A DNA stretch of 37,989 nucleotides from Sphingomonas sp. SRS2 (GTDB lineage Bacteria > Pseudomonadota > Alphaproteobacteria > Sphingomonadales > Sphingomonadaceae). The stretch lies in assembly GCF_000971055.1 (NCBI RefSeq), contig NZ_LARW01000046.1, forward strand, positions 1 through 37,989, read 5' to 3'. The position numbers and the translations under genes were made by a program. A model generated the notes under the pieces. That model was not told the DNA's origin and did not search any database. It saw nothing but the letters and a program-made list of their open reading frames with translations. Shown here piece after piece: positions 17,569-25,305 of the stretch; position 1 is the first letter of the stretch; every line of letters starts with the position of its first letter.

Positions 17569-20019
17569 GTGGCGGATACTTACCGTATTGCCATCGTTGG
17601 CTCAGGGCCGGCGGGGCTCAGCGCGGCGGCGCATGCGGCCAAGCTGGGCCTGTCGCATATCCTCCTCGAAAAAACCGACCATCTTTCTGATACGATCTAC
17701 AAATATCAGAAGGGCAAGCACGTCATGGCCACGCCGAGCCAGCTCGTGCTGCGCGCGGATATCGAATTCGACGCCGGCAAGCGCGAGAAGATTCTCGGCG
17801 TCTGGGACGACCAGACGGCCGCCGCAAAGGTGAATGTCCGTTTGAAGAGCGAGGTGAAGACGATCACCGGCGCGAAGGGCGGCTTCACACTGACCCTCAC
17901 CGACAAGACCGAAATCAAGGCCGAGAACATCATTCTCGCGATCGGCACCCAGGGCAACCCCAACCTGTTGCGCTGCACCGGCGCGGACCAGAACCATCTC
18001 GAACTGCAATATCAGCTCGACGATCCCGGCGAATATGTCGACGAGCACATCACTGTGATCGGCGCAGGTGACGCCGGCATCGAAAATGCGCTCGGCCTCG
18101 CCGCCGATCTTGCGCAGGGCAATGTCGTCTCGATCATCAATCGCACCGCCGATTTCAGCCGCGCCAAGGGCGCCAACGTCAAGCTACTGATGCAGGCGGC
18201 AGACGAAGGCCGGATGAACGTCGTTACCGACGCCTCTCCCAATCGGATCGAGGCGGGGCATCTGATTCTGGACACCCGCGATGGCGAGGCCCGCATCAAG
18301 TGCGACCGGATCATCGCCCGGATGGGCTCGGCCGCGCCGCGCAAATTCATCGAAGAATGCGGGATCGAGTTCACCAGCGCCGACCGTGAGGCTTTCCCCA
18401 AGCTGTCGCCGCAGTTCGAGACGACCAACCCCGGTATTTTCGTGATCGGTGCGCTCGCGGGATATCCGCTGATCAAGCACTGCATGAACCAGGGCTATGA
18501 CATCGTTGAGTTCATTAGCGGCAATCTCGACCTGAAGCCCGCCGACGAGCCGATCCTGGAGGGCAAATTCGCCAACCTGCCGATCAGGAAGTCGGTTGAC
18601 GGATGGTTGGACTTCATCCGCACCAATGTCAGCATCCTCAACGATCTGTCGCCGCTGCAGATGCGCGAATTCATGCTCGACTCCGATGTGCGCTTCTATG
18701 GCAAGAACGACATCATCTTCGAGAAGAACGCGCCGGGATCGTCGCTGTTCTGCATCGCGCAAGGCTCGGTCGATATTCCGCTGCCCGATGGCCGATCGAC
18801 CGGCATCGTTATTCCAGAAGGCTCGATCTTTGGTGAGGTAGGCCTGGTTTCGGGCCGCCGTCGTGGATCGACGATCCGCTCGATCGCCGAGACCGTCGTC
18901 GTCGAGATTCCGCGCAACGCGATCCTCAAGCTGATGGCGTCGGTCCCTGGCGTGAAGCGCGCCGTGACCCGCATCTCGACCGAGCGACAACTGCTGCAGA
19001 TGTGGCAGTCTGGCCTTCAGTCCGCCGATCTTGCCGAGGTGATCGAGACCGCCGAGATCAAGGGCATCCGCGCCGGCGAGGTCATCTTCCGCGAAGGTGA
19101 AGAAGGCCGCGACGTCTATGTGATCCGGTCGGGATCGGTGGTTGTCGAGAAGTCGATCGGCGGCAAGCCGGTGTTCCTGTCCTATATCCCAGCCGGCAAT
19201 TATGTCGGCGAACTCGAATTGTTCGACAACGGCATCCGCAAGCAGACGGTGCGCGCCGCGGTCAAGTCCGAGGTGATCAAGCTGGAGGGCGACGCGTTCA
19301 AGCGGCTGCTCGAAGCCAAGCCGCAATTCTTTGCCAAGGCGAAGGCCGCCATCGGCGAGCGCGAGGACCTTGCATCGTTCATCGAGGCGAAGAAGGACAG
19401 CTTCGCCAGCGTGGTCGACATGTACTCGTCGGTTGCGAACTTCCTGGTCGACAATGGCGTCGGTGAGGCGACCGACGTTCTCCTGATCGACGAAAATCTC
19501 TGCGTCGGCTGCGACAATTGCGAGAAGGCCTGCGCGGATAGCCATGATGGCATCTCGCGGCTCGACCGCGAGGCGGGGCGCACCTTCGCACATCTCCATG
19601 TCCCGACCAGCTGTCGGCATTGCGAGCATCCGCACTGCATGGCCGATTGCCCGCCGACCGCGATCCATCGTGGCCAGGATGGCGAAGTCTATATCGACAA
19701 CACCTGCATCGGCTGCGGCAATTGCCAGCGCAACTGCCCCTATGGCGTGATCCGTATGGAGAAGGAGCCGCCGAAGAAGCCTTCCTTATGGAAATGGTTC
19801 CTGTTCGGGCAGGGCCCGGGCCCGGGTGAGCCCAGCCATGAATGGGCTTATGCCAATGCGGGCGGGGTCGAGAAGGCCAAGCGCGCGGTGAAATGTGATA
19901 TGTGCTCGGGTATCGAGGGCGGTCCGAGCTGCGTGCGCGCCTGTCCCACGGGGGCCGCGATCCGCGTCGCGCCGGAAGAATTCCTGACGGTCGCCCGTTT
20001 GCAGCGGGACGACGCCTGA
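17569..20019 (+). CDS. Fusion redox protein: FAD/NAD(P)-binding reductase + two cNMP-binding domains + four-cluster ferredoxin
   Basis: An 816-residue cytosolic protein. The GTG at 17569 is preferred, with AGGGGG about five bases upstream, and puts the first beta strand at the N terminus; an ATG at 17551 is possible. Residues 5-330 form a YpdA/thioredoxin-reductase-like domain with GSGPAG (11-16) for FAD and GAGDAG (about 164-169) for NAD(P)H; it has no CxxC disulfide. Residues of about 358-461 and 487-591 are two CRP-type cyclic-nucleotide domains; both keep the cassette Gly-Glu and a phosphate-contact Arg (FGEVGLVSG..RGST; VGELELFDN..RKQT). Residues of about 640-811 hold four 4-Cys motifs (CVGCDNCEKAC, CRHCEHPHC, CIGCGNCQRNC, CDMCSGIEGGPSC), as in DmsB/NrfC-type subunits. 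I infer NAD(P)H oxidation and electron export to the membrane partner encoded next (one-base overlap), gated by cNMP. Confidence 0.88.
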   Translation: MADTYRIAIVGSGPAGLSAAAHAAKLGLSHILLEKTDHLSDTIYKYQKGKHVMATPSQLVLRADIEFDAGKREKILGVWDDQTAAAKVNVRLKSEVKTITGAKGGFTLTLTDKTEIKAENIILAIGTQGNPNLLRCTGADQNHLELQYQLDDPGEYVDEHITVIGAGDAGIENALGLAADLAQGNVVSIINRTADFSRAKGANVKLLMQAADEGRMNVVTDASPNRIEAGHLILDTRDGEARIKCDRIIARMGSAAPRKFIEECGIEFTSADREAFPKLSPQFETTNPGIFVIGALAGYPLIKHCMNQGYDIVEFISGNLDLKPADEPILEGKFANLPIRKSVDGWLDFIRTNVSILNDLSPLQMREFMLDSDVRFYGKNDIIFEKNAPGSSLFCIAQGSVDIPLPDGRSTGIVIPEGSIFGEVGLVSGRRRGSTIRSIAETVVVEIPRNAILKLMASVPGVKRAVTRISTERQLLQMWQSGLQSADLAEVIETAEIKGIRAGEVIFREGEEGRDVYVIRSGSVVVEKSIGGKPVFLSYIPAGNYVGELELFDNGIRKQTVRAAVKSEVIKLEGDAFKRLLEAKPQFFAKAKAAIGEREDLASFIEAKKDSFASVVDMYSSVANFLVDNGVGEATDVLLIDENLCVGCDNCEKACADSHDGISRLDREAGRTFAHLHVPTSCRHCEHPHCMADCPPTAIHRGQDGEVYIDNTCIGCGNCQRNCPYGVIRMEKEPPKKPSLWKWFLFGQGPGPGEPSHEWAYANAGGVEKAKRAVKCDMCSGIEGGPSCVRACPTGAAIRVAPEEFLTVARLQRDDA

Positions 20020-20897
20020 TGGCCAGCAAATCGCTTCGTCAGGCGACCTCTGGTCGCGAGCGCGCCTCCGAGCATGAAGGGTTCCTGCGCTATCAGAGCT
20101 ATAAGTGGCTCAAGATCGCGCTCATCATCTCGGGCATTGCGCTGCTGATCTATGCCTTCAACGACGTCCAGCCAAAGCCCAATGGCGGCAGCATCTACGG
20201 CTATATAACCGGCACGATCGGGGTCGGGCTGATCCTGTGGCTTACGATGCTCGGCGTGCGTAAGCGTACGGCGACTCCAGGCCGCTGGTCGCTCAAAAGC
20301 TGGACCTCGGCGCATGTCTATCTGGGCCTGTCGCTGATCGTGATTGCGACGCTTCATACCGGCTTCGACTTCGGATGGAATGTTCACACCCTCGCCTATG
20401 CCCTTATGATGCTTGTGATAGCATCGGGCGTCTTCGGGATCGCAGCCTATGTGTCGTTGCCCCAGGCGCTGTCGGCTAACCGCGGCGAGACGACCCAGCT
20501 CCAGATGCTCGACAATCTGCGAATGATCGATCGCCAGCTGAACGAGGCGGCCCAGCCGCTCGACGCCGAGGGCGCGGCGATCGTTCAGATGGCGCTGCAT
20601 GACGATCCGTTCGGCGGCAGCATCGTCGCCCGTCTGAGCGGCCGCTACGGTAGGTGCGGCACCCGCGCCGCGCTCGCGGCGGTGCGCGCGCATGCATCGC
20701 GCAGCGAAGCCGAGGTCGATCCGCTCGACCATGTCGAGGTGCTGCTCGAACGGAAGCGCTCGTCGCTTGCACGGATACGCAAGCATCTGCGGCTCAAGGC
20801 GCTGCTGGAGGTCTGGCTGTACATCCATGTGCCGCTGACCTTCGCGCTCATCGCGGCGCTGTTCGTCCATATCGTCGCCGTCTTCTATTACTGGTGA
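20019..20897 (+). CDS. Membrane protein with two i,i+14 His pairs, putative di-haem cytochrome b
   Basis: A 292-residue protein starting in TGATG overlap with the preceding gene. Five hydrophobic helices are visible: about 30-47, 59-80, 95-116, 124-146 and 265-292, with a basic N terminus and a cytosolic loop of about 115 residues between helices 4 and 5. Helix 3 has His99 and His113, helix 5 has His270 and His284. Both pairs are spaced i,i+14, the spacing that ligates two stacked haems b in cytochrome b/b6, and the predicted topology makes both helices run cytosol to periplasm, so 99/270 and 113/284 can face one another. Haem binding is inferred. It would pass electrons across the membrane from the Fe-S protein to the decahaem protein. 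No family name is recognised. Confidence 0.72.
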   Translation: MASKSLRQATSGRERASEHEGFLRYQSYKWLKIALIISGIALLIYAFNDVQPKPNGGSIYGYITGTIGVGLILWLTMLGVRKRTATPGRWSLKSWTSAHVYLGLSLIVIATLHTGFDFGWNVHTLAYALMMLVIASGVFGIAAYVSLPQALSANRGETTQLQMLDNLRMIDRQLNEAAQPLDAEGAAIVQMALHDDPFGGSIVARLSGRYGRCGTRAALAAVRAHASRSEAEVDPLDHVEVLLERKRSSLARIRKHLRLKALLEVWLYIHVPLTFALIAALFVHIVAVFYYW

Positions 20898-20907
20898 GTA
20901 CGCGCAA

Positions 20908-22731
20908 ATGAGCTTCATTGTTCGCACGGTAGCGCGCACCGCCGACGGGCGGGATATCGTTCGCCCGAAGACCTTCGATCAGGCCGAACTGAGTATCGGC
21001 CGCAGCCCGTCGAGCGATATCCATCTTCCCGATCTCGCCGTGGCGCTCAACCATGCCGTGGTCCGCGCCGCACCGGGCGGTTCTGTCGAGGTCGTCGCGA
21101 CCGCCGGTATGCCGTTCGTAATCGACGGCAAACAGTCCGAGCATGAGCGCTTCAGCGCTTCCAAAGGCGCCGACGTCCGCATCGGCAGCCATTCCCTGGC
21201 ATTCGAGCCCGGGGAAGGGGACGACAAGGGTAAGGTCGTCATCACCGTCCAGCGGGTCGGCGCGATTTCCAACGCCTCGGAGGACAAGGAGGAGGCGCGG
21301 GTCTTCTCGCTCGCCGGAACGCTTCCGGGCAAGCGCCCGCTTGCCTGGGCGCTGGCGTTGCTCGTTTTGGCCGTTTTCCTGATCTGGCCCCTGGTCTCGA
21401 TCTATACGCAGCCGACCGACGAGAGCCGCAAGATCGCCTTCCACGCCGACGAGATGTGGACATCGGGCAAGCTGTCGCAGGTTCACAAGAGCCTCGAGAA
21501 CAATTGCCAGGCCTGTCACGTCAACGGCGGCGAAGCGGTCCGGGATACCGCCTGCGCTACCTGCCACACCAAGGTCCACGACCACGCCGACCCGACGAAG
21601 CTCGCCGACGCGCGCGGCTCGCTCGGCCTCGTCGGCGGCACGAAGCAGCTGGTCGGCGGGCTGTTCGGCATCCAGCCGGGCCGCTGCGTCGAATGCCACA
21701 CCGAGCATCAGGGCACGACCGCGATGCCCGTCACCGACGAGCGCTTCTGCACCACGTGCCACGAGGACATGAGCAAGCGGATCGAGACCGCGCTTAAGGA
21801 CACCGCCGACTTCGGCGAGAATCATCCGCAATTCGCGCCGACGATCCGCCTTGCCGGCGGCAATGGCCTGCCGACGTTCCGCCGGGTTTCGCTCGATGCG
21901 AACCCCAAGGAAGACAACGGCCTGAAGTTCCCGCACGATCTCCACCTGTCGACCACCAATGGCGTTGCGCAGATGGCGAAGACGCTGGGTAAGGGCGAAG
22001 GCTATGGCGCTCCGCTCGACTGTGCGAACTGCCATACCCGCGACACCACCGGGAACAGCTTCGTCGCGGTGAAGATGGAGCCGGCCTGTGGCGCCTGCCA
22101 TTCGCTCGCCTTCGATCAGGTTGGCGGCACTGTCCGGACGCTGCGTCATGGCGAGCCCGCGCAGGTGATTGCCGATATCCGCGCCTTCTATCGCGCCGGC
22201 GCACCGCGCACCGCAGCCTTCCAGGGTATGGAACGGCGTCGCCCCGGCGATTTCGCGACCTCGGGACAGCGGATCAACTTCGCCCAGACCAGCGCGATGC
22301 ACATCGGCAATGCCGACCAGGCGATCCGCGCCGTCTTCTCCAAGGGCGGGGCGTGTTTCGATTGCCATATCGTCCGGGCGACTGGCAATGCGACGACGCC
22401 CTTCGCCGTCAAGCCGGTGGCGCTGACGCGCCGCTATATGGCGAAAGGCTGGTTCGACCATGCCGCGCACGACACCGAGACCTGCGTCAGCTGCCATTCG
22501 GTCAAGCAGTCGGCCTTTGCGTCGGACGTCAGCCTGCCCAAGCTCGCCAAATGTCAGGAATGTCACGGCGGGCAGGATGCGAAGAAGGAAGTGCCGTCGT
22601 CCTGCGCGATGTGCCACGACTATCACATGACGGCGTTCGCGCCGTTGATGGTCCGTGACAATCGGTCGCGCGGCAAGACGCAGGAGCGCATTCGTGAGAG
22701 AGCGCTGAAGGAGGCGGGGGGCGGCGCTTAA
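20908..22731 (+). CDS. FHA-like domain, membrane helix and periplasmic decahaem cytochrome c
   Basis: A 607-residue protein. Residues 25-110 resemble an FHA domain (LSIGRSPSSDIHLPD, with the FHA His49), but the Ser-Arg that normally contact phosphothreonine are Ala-Leu (VALNHA), so phosphopeptide binding is uncertain. One helix at about 144-166 is preceded by GKR, placing the FHA part in the cytosol. The periplasmic part has ten CxxCH motifs, beginning at residues 200, 216, 260, 281, 372, 394, 483, 526, 549 and 566. Many further histidines can act as distal ligands. Ten haems is also the number in MtrA/DmsE-type proteins, though no outer-membrane porin gene is present here. It is ten bases after the di-haem b gene and ends in a probable terminator. 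It is likely the periplasmic electron outlet of this three-gene module. Confidence 0.88.
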   Translation: MSFIVRTVARTADGRDIVRPKTFDQAELSIGRSPSSDIHLPDLAVALNHAVVRAAPGGSVEVVATAGMPFVIDGKQSEHERFSASKGADVRIGSHSLAFEPGEGDDKGKVVITVQRVGAISNASEDKEEARVFSLAGTLPGKRPLAWALALLVLAVFLIWPLVSIYTQPTDESRKIAFHADEMWTSGKLSQVHKSLENNCQACHVNGGEAVRDTACATCHTKVHDHADPTKLADARGSLGLVGGTKQLVGGLFGIQPGRCVECHTEHQGTTAMPVTDERFCTTCHEDMSKRIETALKDTADFGENHPQFAPTIRLAGGNGLPTFRRVSLDANPKEDNGLKFPHDLHLSTTNGVAQMAKTLGKGEGYGAPLDCANCHTRDTTGNSFVAVKMEPACGACHSLAFDQVGGTVRTLRHGEPAQVIADIRAFYRAGAPRTAAFQGMERRRPGDFATSGQRINFAQTSAMHIGNADQAIRAVFSKGGACFDCHIVRATGNATTPFAVKPVALTRRYMAKGWFDHAAHDTETCVSCHSVKQSAFASDVSLPKLAKCQECHGGQDAKKEVPSSCAMCHDYHMTAFAPLMVRDNRSRGKTQERIRERALKEAGGGA

Positions 22732-22752
22732 CCTTCAGTTTACCGCCTTTTT
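22720..22752 (+). terminator. Probable intrinsic terminator at the end of the decahaem gene
   Basis: GGCGG (22720-22724) and TTAAC (22728-22732) pair with GTTTA (22738-22742) and CCGCC (22743-22747), with a three-base bulge, a CTTCA loop and a following TTTTT (22748-22752). The stop codon TAA at 22729-22731 lies inside the stem. It would end the three-gene redox transcript before the phosphodiesterase gene. Confidence 0.45.
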
Positions 22753-22758
22753 ACATTC

Positions 22759-22778
22759 GCTGTGTAAGAGATCACAGC
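22759..22778. promoter_or_regulatory. CRP/FNR-family-like palindrome upstream of the phosphodiesterase gene
   Basis: GCTGTGT-AAGAGA-TCACAGC is a near-perfect inverted repeat (six of seven arm bases). It matches the cAMP-CRP consensus TGTGA-N6-TCACA at nine of ten positions. Its centre lies about 92 bases before the start of a predicted cAMP phosphodiesterase gene. A feedback loop in which a CRP-type regulator controls its own ligand's degradation is plausible, but the binding protein is unknown and promoter elements are not clear enough to say activation or repression. Confidence 0.5.
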
Positions 22779-22860
22779 AAGCGGCGATGGCACATGATGA
22801 GGTGCGTGGACGTTGGGAGTTGAGCCGGTTGTCAGGCCGGTGGAGTTTAGGGGCCATGCC

Positions 22861-23730
22861 ATGCTGATCGCGCAATTGACCGACCTGCACATCGGCTTTG
22901 ATCTCGACAATCCCGATGAGCTCAACTTCCGCCGCGTCGCCTCCGCGATCGACTATGTGAAGGGGCTTGCGGTCCAGCCCGACCGGCTGTTCCTCACCGG
23001 CGACCTGACCGATCATGGCGATGCCGCCAGCTATCGCCGGCTCAAGAGTCTGATCGCCGACTGCGCTTTCCCGGTCCACCTCTGCGTGGGCAATCATGAC
23101 GATCGTACTGTCATGAAGCATGTTTTTCCCGATCTGCCCATCGATGACGGCTTCGTCCAATATGTCATCGATGAGCCCGAAGTGCGGATCATCGTTCTCG
23201 ATACGCTCGATCCCGGCCATCATGGCGGCGCGTTCTGTCCCCGCCGTGCGGGCTGGCTGAAGGCGCGTCTCGCCGAAGTTCCCGGCAAGCCGGTGCTGCT
23301 CGTCCTCCACCATCCGCCGATCGAGACCGGCATACCGTGGATGACGGCGCATCCGACCGAACCCTGGGTCGTGATGCTCGACAAGGCGATCGGGGATCGC
23401 GCCAAAGTCATGATGATCACGGGGCATATCCACCGCTCGATCACAACCCAATGGCATGGCCGCATGCTTTCGGTCGCGCCCTCGACCGCACCGCAGGTCG
23501 CATTGGAAATGGCGCCGATGGACCCGACCACTCCCGACGAACGGCCGATGATCGTCGCCGAAGCACCCGGGGTGGCGCTCCACCTGTGGACCGGGGAGTT
23601 CTTCGTGACCCACCATGCCCAGGTCGGTGCTCCGGATGTACTCGCGCGCTACGATCGTAACCTCCAGCCGCTCGTACAGGCGCTGGCCGAGGAGCATGAA
23701 AGCGTGGAATCCGGCGCGGCAGCCGCCTGA
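22861..23730 (+). CDS. CpdA-like class III cyclic-nucleotide phosphodiesterase (metallophosphoesterase)
   Basis: A 289-residue cytosolic binuclear metallophosphoesterase. The ATG at 22861 has AGGGG seven bases upstream and begins MLIAQLTDLHIG. All metal-site motifs are present: D8-x-H10, GD (D48), GNHD (N78, H79), H150 in LHHPP and GHIH (H189, H191). This motif set and length are those of CpdA/Icc 3',5'-cAMP phosphodiesterases; relatives can act on other nucleotides or phosphodiesters, so substrate is inferred. Directly upstream lie a CRP-like palindrome and an operon whose first product has two cyclic-nucleotide domains, which supports a link to cNMP turnover. Its stop lies one base from that of the convergent phnA-like gene. 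Confidence 0.82.
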   Translation: MLIAQLTDLHIGFDLDNPDELNFRRVASAIDYVKGLAVQPDRLFLTGDLTDHGDAASYRRLKSLIADCAFPVHLCVGNHDDRTVMKHVFPDLPIDDGFVQYVIDEPEVRIIVLDTLDPGHHGGAFCPRRAGWLKARLAEVPGKPVLLVLHHPPIETGIPWMTAHPTEPWVVMLDKAIGDRAKVMMITGHIHRSITTQWHGRMLSVAPSTAPQVALEMAPMDPTTPDERPMIVAEAPGVALHLWTGEFFVTHHAQVGAPDVLARYDRNLQPLVQALAEEHESVESGAAAA

Positions 23731-23731
23731 G

Positions 23732-24028
23732 CTAGCGCTTGCGCACGAACTCGGCGCGCAACACCAGTCCCTTGATTCCCTCGTAACGGCAATCGATCTC
23801 CTGATCGTCACCGGTCAGGCGGATCGACTTGATCAGGGTGCCCCGCTTGAGGGTCTGATTGGCGCCCTTAACCTTGAGATCCTTGATCAGCGTCACGCTG
23901 TCGCCATCCGCCAGCAGATTACCGACCGAATCCCGGACTTCGATACCGTCCGTCCCGGGAGCAGGCGCATCGGACGCGCTGATCCATTCGCCAGTCAGTT
24001 CGTCATAGACATAGTCGTCGTCGCTCAT
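23732..24028 (-). CDS. PhnA/YjdM-domain protein without the zinc ribbon
   Basis: A 98-residue protein starting at the ATG at 24028 (GGGGA six bases upstream). Residues of about 29-98 match the PhnA/YjdM domain: VRDSVGNLLADGDSVTLIKDLKVKG, LKRGT, IKSIRL and the C-terminal GLVLRAEFVRK. The usual N-terminal zinc ribbon, with its two CxxC pairs, is replaced by a cysteine-free acidic stretch (DDDYVYDELTGEWISASDA) that still follows the ribbon's general pattern of aromatic positions. Despite the PhnA name, the family has no proven role in phosphonate use, and its function is unknown. It is monocistronic and convergent with the phosphodiesterase gene. Confidence 0.85.
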   Translation of the reverse strand: MSDDDYVYDELTGEWISASDAPAPGTDGIEVRDSVGNLLADGDSVTLIKDLKVKGANQTLKRGTLIKSIRLTGDDQEIDCRYEGIKGLVLRAEFVRKR

Positions 24029-24200
24029 GGCAATCCCCAAAAGGCAGAGGGCCCCGGTACAGGCTTTTCAGCGCCGTGGGAACGGCGGCGGCGTCGCCTT
24101 GCGCCGGGACGCACCGGCATCCAAATGCTGTTACATTCTCGGCGGCCATGCGTTAGTCGGGCTGTTATGCAGGCGAACTGAAGTCAGGACAGGTTGAGGG

Positions 24201-24824
24201 ATGGCGATTTTGGATGACGATGACGATGCGGTCCACGGCACGCCCGCCGGCAAGATCGCCGTTCCCGAAGACGTGCAGGACGCGATTCGTACGCTGATCC
24301 GCTGGTCGGGTGACGATCCCGATCGCGAGGGGCTGCTCGACACCCCGGCGCGAGTCGGCCGCGCCTGGAAGGAATATTGCCTGGGCTATGGCGAAGACCC
24401 GGCGCTTCACCTGAGCCGAACCTTTGAGGAGGTCGGCGGTTATGACGAGATCGTCCTGCTCAAGGACATTCCGTTTCAGTCGCATTGCGAGCATCATATG
24501 GCGCCGATCATCGGCCATGCGCATATCGCCTATCTGCCCAACCACCGTGTGGTAGGCATCTCGAAGCTCGCACGGGTGCTTCATGGTTTCGCGCGGCGGC
24601 TCCAGATTCAGGAGAGGCTGACCGCTGAGATTGCCGACTGCATCTGGACGCACCTCGAGCCATTAGGCGTCGCGGTGGTTATCCAGGCTACCCATGCCTG
24701 CATGACGGCGCGCGGCGTCCGCACGCCCGGTGTCGGAATGACGACGAGCCGCATGATGGGCGTCTTCCGTGACGACGAGCGGAGTCGTAAGGAAGTGCTG
24801 AGCCTGATGGGGCTCGGCAATTAA
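24201..24824 (+). CDS. folE: GTP cyclohydrolase I
   Basis: A 207-residue enzyme converting GTP to dihydroneopterin triphosphate, the first step of tetrahydrofolate synthesis. The zinc ligands are in place: C96 and H99 in SHCEHHMAP and C167 in HACMTARGV. The central GISKLARV and the RRLQIQERLT helix, and the C-terminal RTPGVGMTTS-type segment, are typical. The N-terminal 25 residues are acidic and variable. The approximately 160 bases upstream hold no clear operator. It is followed after ten bases by a small periplasmic protein gene, probably cotranscribed. Confidence 0.97.
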   Translation: MAILDDDDDAVHGTPAGKIAVPEDVQDAIRTLIRWSGDDPDREGLLDTPARVGRAWKEYCLGYGEDPALHLSRTFEEVGGYDEIVLLKDIPFQSHCEHHMAPIIGHAHIAYLPNHRVVGISKLARVLHGFARRLQIQERLTAEIADCIWTHLEPLGVAVVIQATHACMTARGVRTPGVGMTTSRMMGVFRDDERSRKEVLSLMGLGN

Positions 24825-24834
24825 AGGTGATTCC

Positions 24835-25305
24835 ATGATGCGCGGAGTAAATGTCGCGGTCCTTGCCCTCGCGCTGTCCAGCGCCGCCGTCGCGGCGCCG
24901 AGCCCCGCACCCAAGCCTGCTGCTGCGGCGTCGAAGCCGAAACCGGCCGCGCCAATTCCGCTGGCGCCCGGGGTGCGGAGAATCACGCTGTCGGCCGAAG
25001 GCCGCGCGATTGCCCAGCGCATCATGAGCGTGCCCGACCCGCGCGTCGGGCAGATCCAGGCCGAGATGACCGCCATCCGCGCGGAGAAGCTAAAACTGGT
25101 CAGCGGCACTTCGATCGACGTCGACACGATCGAACCCCTGCTCCGCCGCGAGGAGGCATTGCAGAGCGAATTGCGGACCCGGCAGAATGAGCGGTTGCTG
25201 ACCCTGTTGCGGGCGCTGCCTGACCCCGATCGCCTCGCCTTGCTCCAGAATCTCGCCAATCCGGCGAAGCCGCAAAGCTCGAAGCCCGCCGAACCCACGC
25301 GTTGA
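24835..25305 (+). CDS. Small periplasmic protein of unknown function
   Basis: A 156-residue protein with a Sec signal peptide (about 1-20, ending AVAA) and a short Ala/Pro/Lys-rich spacer (21-45). The remainder (about 50-140) is helical and charged, with ITLSAEGRAIAQRIM and a stretch of alternating acidic and basic residues (QIQAEMTAIRAEKLKL, LLRREEALQSELRTRQNERLLTLL) that looks like an antiparallel coiled coil; this resembles Spy/CpxP-like periplasmic helical proteins in general layout only. AAGGTG lies five bases before the first ATG; the second ATG three bases later is equally possible. The TGA stop overlaps the TTG start of phrB (TTGA), so the two are coupled. Confidence 0.7.
   Translation: MMRGVNVAVLALALSSAAVAAPSPAPKPAAAASKPKPAAPIPLAPGVRRITLSAEGRAIAQRIMSVPDPRVGQIQAEMTAIRAEKLKLVSGTSIDVDTIEPLLRREEALQSELRTRQNERLLTLLRALPDPDRLALLQNLANPAKPQSSKPAEPTR

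Noticed and set aside
18184-19668. 494-codon open frame antisense to the redox protein gene
   Set aside because: Wholly inside the FAD/cNMP gene, no recognisable domain; codon-composition shadow.
20848-22626. 592-codon open frame antisense to the decahaem gene
   Set aside because: The plus strand carries ten CxxCH motifs in frame; the antisense product has no motifs.
20908-22731. MtrCAB-type outer-membrane electron export
   Set aside because: Ten haems recall MtrA, but no beta-barrel (MtrB/PioB-like) or outer-surface cytochrome gene is present in the window, and this protein is anchored by an inner-membrane helix.
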